64,000 nt of DNA from Strigops habroptila (Eukaryota > Chordata > Aves > Psittaciformes > Psittacidae): NCBI RefSeq assembly GCF_004027225.2, contig NC_044288.2, forward strand, positions 19,106,744 to 19,170,743. The letters run 5' to 3'. Positions 55,190-64,000 of this stretch are shown in pieces (within the stretch, counting starts at the first letter, position 1; each line of letters starts with the position of its first letter). Made by a program: the position numbers and the translations under genes. The notes beneath the pieces were generated by a model that had not been told where the DNA came from, ran no database searches, and saw only the letters and a program-made list of their open reading frames with translations.

Positions 55190-55290
55190 GGGCTGTCTGT
55201 GGCTCGATTCGGCCTTTGCGTGACCTGGAGCGGGTCTGAGCCTCCTCGGTGCGGGTGCTGCTGCGCTGGGACCTGCCGGGGGTGCCTGAG
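55190..55290 (+). other. PTTG1: PTTG1 untranslated exon 1 (5' end approximate)
   Basis: A donor CCTGAG|GTGAGCCC at 55290/55291 ends a GC-rich segment downstream of the CCAAT/CHR cluster. The next exon begins at 56137 after TTTTCAG. The start near 55190 is inferred from spacing to TTTAAA. Confidence 0.55.
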
Positions 55291-56156
55291 GTGAGCCCTG
55301 GGCTGGGTGAGCGCGGCTGGGAGCAGGGGGTGGTTGGTGTTACTGCTTACAGCCGGCGTCTCCGTGGAGTACGGGAGGAGAGAGGGCTCCTCGGACCAGA
55401 AGTGGCTTGAACTGAGGGAAGTGCTGAGGCCTGCGGCTGTCGGCCTTGCTTTGGCGTTGTGCTTGAGCTCTTGAAGCTGCACTAGCTAAAAGCAGCTTTT
55501 CCTGCAGGCCCCTCTTGAATGCTCGTTGCATACCTGTGCAGTGGCAGTGACAAGGTCCAGGCGGGAGCTGCCTGGCTGTAATTAACGGTGTGAGGGAATG
55601 CTCTGGTCTGTTGTCTTGGTTGAGGCTGAAAACCAGTGATGAAGTAAGCTATTTGTATAGGGTGTCCTCTAATGGTTTCTTTTTCTGGTGAAAACATGTC
55701 TCTGCTAGTAAAGTGACTGTAATTGCACTTACCTGCTCAAATGCTACATCTTCTGAGCTAAAGACTGGATTGCCTGGCTAGGAGATGTACTCTTATTGTA
55801 CTGGGGAAACTACGAAGAAGTGACAAAGCAAGCCAAAGGTATTAGATCTTTCCATTTAGGATTGCTAGTGAGGCTTTACTACTTTCCTGAACTCATACAA
55901 GCTCTTTTAGGACTATGAGACTACCATGTGCACTAACAATGCCTTCAAACGTAAGGGTCTGTAGCTAAACTACTATGAAATGGTGTGAGCTATGGGTCTC
56001 TTTCCCCTTGTCTAAGGACCAGCACATGGCAGCTATATTGTCTTTAATGTGGTCTGTTTAAAAAGTGTGCTTTGGTGGGGAAAAAACCGACAAGAATGAT
56101 TTCCTCTTTTTTTTTTTTCCTGCATGGGCTTTTCAGAGTGTCTCATCAGCCTGAAG

Positions 56157-59100
56157 ATGTCAACTCTGATCTTTATTGATCAGGAGAATGGTGAAGTTGG
56201 TGCTACTAAGAATCGACTAAGACTCCCTTCAGGATCATGTGCGTACATGCTGCTTTAAGACAGTAGGGAATGAAACAAAGTGCATAAATCCATGTCTTGT
56301 TAATGCCTGTTTTGATCAGTAATAGTTTTCTATCCTTATATCTGCTTCTCTAACCAATTCTACTGATTTCTTCAGTTACCATAAAAATGAAGAGAACTGT
56401 TTTTGCCATAGATGGGGCTTGTGCTTCTGAGTTATAAGTGGTGGGCAATGATTTTTCACAGCTACTTTTCCAGCACATGCACTTACTGAAGCAAGCTTTA
56501 GGGTTGATATGGTGCTAAAGCTTCTTTGTTATGTTTTCCTTCCACCCACACCAGCAAAAGTCTTATCTGAAAGAACACAAGTTAACACTCCACTTCCCAA
56601 AAAAACAATTGGTACATCTCCTGCCACATCTCGCTCTGTCAGAAAGGCTCTTGGAAATGTGAATAGAACTCAAGAAGTCACAAGCAAGTCGGAAAAGATA
56701 AGACAGAAAAGTCAGCCTTGCACTGCAAACAAAGTGAGTACAACACACTTATGAGGGACAGAGGGGAACTTCCCCATCAGTTTTCACTGTTTAGCATGAT
56801 GTCCTATTGTACAGAATATCCCTTTGGTCTACTGGGTCAGCTGTCCCAGCTGTGCCCCCTCACAACTCCTTGTGCACCTCTAGCCTATGCATGGGTGGGA
56901 TGAGAAGCAGAAAAAGCCTTGACACTGTGTAAGCACTGCTCAGCAATAACTAAAACATCTCTATTATCAACACTTTTCACTCTGAATCCAAAATGTGGCA
57001 TCATATGAGCTACTAGAAGAAAAATAACACTATCCTAGCCAAAACCACAAGGAATACAAGAGCCTAGGGGGTACCTAATGGCAAAGAAGTGGCTTTAGAG
57101 AAAATACTGAGTTATTCTCTTGTTCACATGTCAAGTATCAGGAACTTAATATTATGAGTGTAAATATTCCAGAGCAGTGATTTATTGCTGCTGTGTATAG
57201 TACTGTACTACATAAACTCACATGAAGCATTTGTCTCTCTTCAGGTTATTTGTGTTGAAGGTATTTAGGCATAACTTGACTGTAGCAGGCGTTCTTGTCT
57301 GTAGACCTGTATAGCACAGGAAAGCCATTACAAACAGAAACTACAGTAGCTCAAATAATGTGACTTCCTCTTTTTAAGGTCACTGAGAAGACTGCTGGTT
57401 TAGAAAGCTGTGGTGTGGTGGCTGAAGAAGAGTGGCCAGAAATAGAAAATATGTTTCCTTTTGATCCTCGAGGTAAGAACTATTGGTGTAATTATTAAAA
57501 TGAACCATCAGGCTTTCATGTGTTGCTATTTTTTAAAAACTTTTTCTGAACTATTGTGGCACAGAAGTTAGCATTGCTGTTCTCTGGAGTCCTTAAACAC
57601 AAGAGTGCTTGCTGCTTCTGAAACACCATCTTGCTCTCTTTTAAGTATTTTTAACAGCAGTAGCTGTGCTCCACAGATGTAGTAATCAGAGTCCTTTACT
57701 GTGATGGCAGGAAACTACTTCCAAATAACCATGCTATAGTCTCTTAATTCATTAAATAGCAACTAGTAGACAAATATTAAAAGGAGTACCTAAGCTGTAC
57801 TGGAAAGTAGACTAATTTTAAGATTGTATGCTGAGAGTGGTAGTTTGTAACTGAAGAGATTCCTACTGCTGTAGGGGATACAATAGTTTCATCTTCAACT
57901 TGTAAAGCTGTTCTTTGCACAGCCCACTGCAGATATTCTATCAATCCTCCAAAGTGTGTCCTTAAGTCATCCAGTTCATCTGGAAGTGAGTGTGCAAAAA
58001 CTAATTTGCCTAAGACTACTTCAGTGTTGAGGAAACGTGTATTGTGCTTCTTAGGAAGAAATTACAAAAAGCTCCTGCTTTACATTAGCAGTTACATTAT
58101 GCAGTGTATGGGATTTTATGGACAACTAAGGTGTAACTGTGAATAAATACCCCATAGAGGGGGGATTGTTGGATTGTGTTGTTTTGGACCTGCTCCCACT
58201 TCATTTAATCTAGGAGAATTTGTGGCTTTCCAGGCTGGACACTTACTAAATTACAGTGTGTCTTTCTCAAACAGACTTTGAGAGTTTTGATCTTCCTGAA
58301 GAGCACAAACTAAGCAATATCAACCTGCATGGTGTTCCCCTCATGGTATTTGAAAGGACATATGACAAATGTGTGAACATGGTTCCTTCACCTGTGAAGA
58401 TGGAAGAGGTTTCATGGGAGTCTAGTAAGTGGGAACTTGGCATGACTTTCAGTACATACAGTGCTTGTCGTGGTTTAGGAAAGAATCTAGTGCAGAAGTG
58501 AACTGCCACTGCTCTTCTAGCTACCAGAATAGCACATGACTGTCAGCTTTTGGTGTATAGTCAAGCTGAATTTAACTGGTCAACCACTACTAGTACAGGT
58601 AGTGGTCTCAGTGATGTTGCTGAGTGTAGACAGAGGTGGTGTGTGGAGTTACTGGGCACCAGAGCCAGCTCAGGTTGGGTCAATGCTGTACTTGCACTGT
58701 TTCTTGTAAGGCTCTACCTGCTCTGTTGTGGGCATATCTATGGCTGCATGCATTGAGGTGCTCCAGCATGACCTCATGCACAGCCACAGATACTTCAAGG
58801 TATACCTCTCCACCATTGACTTATCCTTGGGCCACAATCCCTTCAGAGGTGTACCTGCTGCAGCACAGATATAACTGTAGCCTCAGACACTTTGAGATGT
58901 ACCTGCTCTGGCACAGGCTTATCCACAGCCAAAGATGCTTTGGAGTGTCCTGCTCCTGCATGGACTCATCCACGGGTCACAGTCCCTTTGACTCGGATTC
59001 GTGCTGGAGTTCCAGCCTGTCCAGTAGAGCAGCACAGAAACAGCAGTGGTGCCCTGTCCATCTGCCAGCCCAGGTGTACACCACTGCTGTTATTGGAATG

Positions 59101-59641
59101 TTCCAGGCATGACAGACCAAGATGATGAGCAGTGCAGTGGTACAGTGAGCAGTGAAGTGAAAATCAGCCACTAACAAGCCCTAGACTCTAATTTACAGTA
59201 AGGCAAGCAAGGTCCATGGCAAGCACAGGAGCCTGCTGATTAATGGCTGAACAGCAATAACGGGTGCAAATTTGATTTAGCACATTCCAGTTAAATCTGC
59301 TGTTATCTTGAACCCTTTGAGCCTCATGTTGGGTGCCCAGTAGTAGGTAGTATGAAGAAGATTACCCCAGCCAAAACCTGTGTGCAGCAATCTTTTGCAA
59401 AGCATTGTGGACTGATTAGTGAAGTGGAATTGACTTATGCAATCATACTACTTCCCTTAATCATTCAAGAGCCTTATGTTAATCCACTGGGAGCTAGCTT
59501 ATATTTGGGAGTATAAATTCCGGGTTTCGTGAGAAACTAATTTGTTCTTTCTAACTTTCAGACTTGCTACAATCAACTGCTGACTTCCTTGCTACCCTGG
59601 ATGAGATCATTGACATGCCACCTCCAAATTATGACATTTAA
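56157..59641 (+). CDS. PTTG1: Securin (pituitary tumour-transforming gene 1)
   Basis: Coding exons are 56157-56238, 56555-56733, 57379-57472, 58275-58424 and 59562-59641, summing to 585 nt (194 residues; human 202). All introns are GT-AG. Securin holds separase inactive until anaphase, when APC/C destroys it. The N-terminus MSTLIFIDQENGE aligns with the family start, but the KEN degron reads QEN (residues 9-11). The destruction box RKALGNVNR is intact at 57-65, and a second RxxL lies at R20-L23. The separase-binding segment WPEIENMFPFDPRDFESFDL (106-125), followed by PEEH, is well conserved. VPLM follows, then a tail with SPVKM and WESNLLQS but without the PxxP motif of human. The protein ends NYDI, similar to the human CDIDI. 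The untranslated exon 1 precedes intron 1 (55291-56136). Confidence 0.96.
58716..59015 (+). repeat. Diverged ~48-bp tandem repeat (minisatellite) in PTTG1 intron
   Basis: Consecutive units start at about 58716 (partial), 58756, 58804, 58853, 58901, 58949 and 58996. Full units are 47-49 bp. A typical unit begins ACCTGCTCTGGCACAGG, continues with TTATCCACAGCC and ends GATGCTTTGGAGTGT. The units are perhaps 60-75% alike by eye. Because 48 is divisible by 3, a 158-codon frame stays open through the array, which is not a gene. It lies in the last intron of PTTG1. Confidence 0.8.
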
Positions 59642-59693
59642 TGCATATTCTGAAGCTTCTATTGAATTCAGATTTCATAGTTCTGTATTTTTA

Positions 59694-59699
59694 AATAAA
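59694..59699 (+). other. PTTG1: PTTG1 polyadenylation signal
   Basis: AATAAA lies 53 nt after the TAA stop, giving a very short 3' UTR. A TGT-rich stretch (about 59723-59735) follows and could be the downstream element. Confidence 0.75.
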
Positions 59700-59719
59700 A
59701 GTTAAACCTGTATAATACT

Positions 59720-62700
59720 AGACTTGTCTGTTTTCAATAGACCCAAGATGTAGATAGTACAATAGTGCTTTGGAAAAGGAAACTGTTAAAGCAGAGCCTG
59801 GGCAAGCTGCAAAGCAAGACTATAATACACTGTTGTCCACTGTATCTGGAAGTTAGTACCTGCTGATTAGACTGCATGGTCATGATAGGTTGAGGCCCTT
59901 CTGAACTGTTTAGATGACTTTATTAAATAGGCAATTGTTTAAAACTGATGTGTATCTAGTGTAAATTAGGTACTAGAGCTGGTACTCTTTTGGCATTTTC
60001 CTTTGTTGAACTTGTTTGCTCTTCACTGTGGTTGTTCAAGATGATGTGTTGGATTCTTAGGCAGCTGTAGATTGCTTCTAATTGTATCATCATTACGTGG
60101 TGCTAATTGCTGGGTACTGTCTGTGCTCTGTGAGGAAACCCCATCCTTCAAGTTATAAGCACACAGGCTCAATAATCTTTTTTTCTTGCATTTTAAGGGT
60201 CTTAACTCCTGTTGTTCATCACATAAGGCAAGTCAGTTGTCGAGGTGGTCAGCCTTCACTTAATTTGCCCTTGGGCAGTGCTCTGATCTATTTGGATGAC
60301 AGCAGCCTGAGCTGCTTTCAGCTAATGCTTAATATGGATTGCAATGCTATGCTTGTGTTCTGGTCACATGCTGAGGCAGAAAGCCTTTCTGTATTCCATG
60401 ATGCACCTGAGCTCTGAACAGGAGGCACTGCCATTAGTTCACTGTGGCACTGTGTAACTGCAAGCAGTAACAACAGCAAGACCAGCTTTTCAGCTCACAT
60501 TTTACAGTAATGTCTAAAGTAACAAGAAATATGCTTTTATGATTGCAAACTGACTATGAGATGAAAATGCTTTAGCAAAGGAAGGGGGTTAATTTGGTGT
60601 GGGTCAGTGCTGTATCCCACAGTTCTGTTTCTTGGAAGCATACCGTGGCTGCAACCTGACTGCATGAAGATGAGATGTGAATCTGTAACCATGCTCCTTT
60701 CATATGTCATTTCTAGGAAGCTTAAAAATGAAGGCAGTGAAGGAGCTCTTGTGCTTTCCAATGGGTTGTCTGGTCTGCAGGTGCTGAAGGGAATGCACAG
60801 CCCTGCTGTGATGACATAATGAAGGCTCCTTTTAGCCTTGAAAAGGGCAGCAGGCAGAGCAAAGAATACCCATTTTCACTGTTTCCTGCTTATGGATGTT
60901 TCCTTAAGATATTTCATTCCCTTAAGTGCTTTTTACTCATTGCGGGGTAGATGGGCCTTTTTGGAATTGTCCTCTTGCAAATGCTGACCTTCAATCAGTT
61001 AGGACTAGAAACTTGCGGTTGCTAAATTATCAGATATCTGATGAAGTGAAAACTGATATTAATTCTGTTTCTTCTTCAAACTTGCCAGGGTATCAGCCAA
61101 AGTGTTAAGCTGTAACAAATTATATAATGGTCTTTATCTCTGGTTTCTTATATTTGTTTTCGGACTTCAAAGAATTCAGGGGAATATCAAACTAAACAAA
61201 TATGATTAAGGAAATTCTGTATAGAGATTTCCAGTTTTGGCTGATTCTTAATCGCAGTTTAATAGCTTTTGATTCTGAATTAACTTGGCCATCTCTGCTG
61301 AGAGATGTTTAATGGGTATAGTCTACCAGCTGCAGGAGTTAAACTATAATAACTATAAAAGAAAGTGACAAAATGCATCTTCCTTTGGCTTTTTGTCTTT
61401 ACCAGTTCGAGTGAGATGGGAGAAAACAGTCCAAGCCCAATTTTACAGAAAAATGCCTGTAATTAAGGCACTGAAACTGGTTACACAGTGCCATCATGCG
61501 GCCTCTTGTTAAGCAGCCACACAAGTAAAAATAGTCCTTGGTATGCAAAACAACAGATAACATGGTATAAGATACCATAAGAGTATGACGCTAAATCAAC
61601 GTAAATGTAAGTTGTAACCTTTTGTATGTACAAGCAGACATCTTCTCTGGAGAGAGACACTTATGCTTTGTGTTATGGAAGTTTTATCATGGTAAAAATA
61701 ATTATTTTTAGTTGGTTTAAAATATTCACTGTGATCAAGCACCTAGATCTACTATCTGAACTTCCAGAGATAAGCTTTTCGTGCTGAATCCATGTATGTA
61801 TACATGCACACATGTCAACATTTAAAACATGCTTGGTAGTTGTAAGTTTTTTTACACCAAAATGGATAAGCATTTGTCTAATGTTTGTAAAGGTGATAAA
61901 TGATTCAGATAGGCCTGTTGGTACTGACAGACTTTAATCCCGAAAAGTTGTTGCTTGTGGTTGCAGTGGAATGAGTATGCAGAAAGCAAAATGTGAGTCA
62001 GACTTGGGAATATTGCTGGTCTGTCTTGCATGAGAATGAATGCTGCTGCAGTGTAGAGCAGAAGGTAACAATGCTAGAATAAATGATGTGAGTTCATACT
62101 GGTATAATCTTATTTTGCTTAAATTATTAAATCCTTTCAAAGTCTAGGGGAAAAGACACAGTCACAGGTTTCTGTCCTTTACCTACATCCAATCTTTTTC
62201 CTGTGAAAATAAGAACGGGTGTTTTGGGTGCAGAGGAACATTTTCTTTAGGATACTTTTTAGCGTGTTTCATCTGATTTTCTACAAATACTGTCTCTTGC
62301 AGATGCTGGCGAGCAAGACAAGCCAGTCAAAGCTAGGTCTGAGTAAGAAGCAAGCGCGGTGCTCAAGATTTTATATGTAAATAGTTGAGATCAAGAAGGT
62401 ATGTTTCATCATGTGGCCCATCTCTGGAGCCAAAACAGAAGTGTTGCTAGGAAGCTTCTGTATTGGGTATAAATCTACTTAGAAACACAATGCAGACATC
62501 AGTTTTCTTTTTACTGCTACTGTAGCTATTTAATATTTAAACATTGGTTAGCTTTTAAAAATGTTGTCCATGATCCTTTTGGTTTAAAAGATTCAAAATA
62601 AATAAAATGCTAATGGTCAATTTCAGACACATCCTTGACAAAATCCAGACTTAGAAAGTCTCTATAGCAGATGAATGATGAAACTAACTTCAGTTTTGGT

Positions 62701-64000
62701 TAGATGTTAACTCTCAGCACCAAATTTTGGGTGATTGGGAATATTTTTGCTTCCTATGGTAGTGTACCTTACCTGGAGCTTCTTGTTTTCATTGGGATTT
62801 CTGGTTAGTGCAGGTCCAGGCTTTTGCTTTTACACAGCTTTATTTTGTAAGCATTCATCAGAAAGATCCATTTGTTTCAGCTGGCTTTTCCCCATTTCAA
62901 GTACTGTTCAACTTGACTGGCTGGGGTTAAAGGGAAATGCATGTTCCTGTGACCTGCATGAGAACAAAGCTGTGATGAGACTCAATCTGTGGATTGAGCT
63001 TCCTGCCTGCGGTGACCTGAGGAGATAGAAGTCACAGACTCATAGTCTCCTATTTAGAAAATGTAAACACTTGTATCCCCAGAGCTACAAAATAGCCTGT
63101 GCCTGCTCATGAAGTGCTGGCTTCCTGATATGCAGGGAGCCTGGTCCCTGGGAATTTGGCACTGCTTCATGCCATTTCAGTTAACACTGACTTCTACTGG
63201 TGGCTGAAAAATCAACTTCCTTAACTGTTTTAATATATGCAGCTTTTTATACTTGTAAGGTTTTGTTTTCTTATGAGGTATTGTCATAGATGCAATAGAT
63301 GCAACTTGGGTTCAAAATGCCATCTGAGCACTAACCTGCATAACAGAAGTTCTATTTAAAACTGCTTGTGGTGTTTTGGTTTACTTGATCAATTTACATT
63401 TCCTGCAAAGATCTGAGGTAAAGTCTGAGATTTTAAGTGCATGGCTGTGATGAAAACAAATGCTTGCTTAGTGTCTTGTTCTCAGTTTTAACAAGCCTTA
63501 ATAAGTCACTGTAACTGTATACCATGATTGGCAAATCTGGATTGTAACCAGGTACACAGAGCAGGTATCCTTTTAGTTGGTTATCACTCTGTAAAGCAGC
63601 ATCTTTGACAGCGTTTTAGCTGTGAGAATCACTTTAAATCCTTACCTGAATTTCTGTAAGGAGAACTTGGAGATTCATATAAAAATAATCTCTTAGCAGG
63701 CTCAGTAAAATTACTTCAGTGCACATCGGATAATTCATCCTATTTGTAATGTTCTGGCAGCGGGTGGCACCATGGTAACAGCATGTATTACGGCTTCTCA
63801 CTCCTGCAACCTGACAGCTGTGGTGTGATGTTTGCCTTTGGTGCACAGTGCAGGCATCTGTAATGGGTTTCTTTGCTTCATTAATGTGAAATGGAGGATA
63901 AGAGTCAGCAATAAGGAATTCAGAGTGCCTTTACCCTGTGACTACAGGGAATAGCGTATCAGCCAAGGGCATTTTTATCTTTTGTCGTTTAAAAAGAAGA
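59720..64000. other. Region downstream of PTTG1
   Basis: About 4.3 kb without a recognised protein gene, repeat family or RNA gene. The human locus has a microRNA-146a host transcript further along this side. I looked for the mature miR-146a sequence and did not find it. One exon-like segment at 62303 is listed separately. Confidence 0.55.
62303..62342 (+). other. Exon-like segment with acceptor and donor
   Basis: TGTCTCTTGCAG precedes 62303 and GA|GTAAGAAG follows 62342, so a 40-nt segment sits between a good acceptor and a good donor. It opens with ATG CTG GCG AGC. It could be an exon of a non-coding transcript on the miR-146a side, or a pseudo-exon by chance. No homology is recognised. 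Confidence 0.2.

Larger units (their letters stand above)
54560..55290. promoter_or_regulatory. Bidirectional CpG-island promoter of SLU7 and PTTG1
   Basis: A dense CpG island separates the 5' ends of SLU7 (minus) and PTTG1 (plus). Within it are a GACGTCAC CRE-like site (54983-54990), an RFX X-box (55027-55040), a GC box (CCGCCCCC, about 55046-55054), two CCAAT boxes and a TTTAAA element. The head-to-head arrangement is seen in the sequence. Sharing of control elements is inferred. Confidence 0.8.

Noticed and set aside
58636-59112. 158-codon plus-strand ORF
   Set aside because: It is produced by the ~48-bp tandem repeat in the PTTG1 intron, whose period is a multiple of three. There is no domain and no splice context.
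59720-64000. microRNA-146a or its precursor
   Set aside because: I scanned for the mature miR-146a seed region with flanking bases and saw no match. In human it lies tens of kb beyond PTTG1.
1-64000. CRISPR arrays, prokaryotic operons, tRNA or rRNA genes, endogenous retroviral genes
   Set aside because: None was seen. There are no regularly spaced identical repeats with unique spacers, no tRNA cloverleaf motif noticed, and no retroviral coding motifs in the translated frames.

Overview
This window is nuclear DNA from a vertebrate, most likely a bird. The evidence is intron-split genes with GT-AG splice sites, two CpG-rich promoter regions, and fragments of CR1 LINEs, which are the dominant retroelement of birds and other sauropsids. 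I cannot name the species. Four protein-coding genes are recognisable: CCNJL (minus, first two coding exons only), C1QTNF2 (minus, complete), SLU7 (minus, complete, 15 coding exons) and PTTG1/securin (plus, complete). From memory, their order and orientation match the human 5q33.3 block CCNJL-C1QTNF2-SLU7-PTTG1. Joining the exons I called gives uninterrupted frames of 284 codons (C1QTNF2), 580 (SLU7) and 194 (PTTG1), close to the human lengths.

Layout. Positions 1-16934 lie within CCNJL: the start-codon exon (16846-16908), a 9.7-kb intron, the second coding exon (6967-7177), and intron running off the left edge. A CpG-rich promoter covers about 16660-17480. From 17480 to about 24780 no gene was found. 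C1QTNF2 has coding exons at 25736-26349 and 27633-27873. From about 27880 to 42360 is mostly non-coding DNA with CR1 relics, one CpG cluster near 34.3-34.5 kb that may be the C1QTNF2 first exon, and a 25-bp palindrome. SLU7 occupies 42784-54201 (coding). SLU7 and PTTG1 diverge from a shared CpG-rich promoter (about 54560-55290) carrying an exact RFX X-box, a CRE-like site, two CCAAT boxes 31 bp apart and a CHR-like TTTAAA; this suits the known cell-cycle control of PTTG1. PTTG1 coding sequence runs 56157-59641, with a diverged ~48-bp minisatellite in its last intron. From about 59720 to the right edge no gene is recognised, apart from one speculative 40-bp exon-like segment.

The four gene products belong to unrelated processes (cyclin J family, secreted C1q/TNF-related adipokine, second-step splicing factor, anaphase inhibitor). 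The only shared logic seen is the SLU7/PTTG1 bidirectional promoter. I found no previously undescribed system. The points most worth a second look are the securin KEN box reading QEN, the minisatellite, perfect inverted repeats at 20049 and 41780, a duplicated 36-mer downstream of C1QTNF2, and weak splice donors in CCNJL and SLU7.
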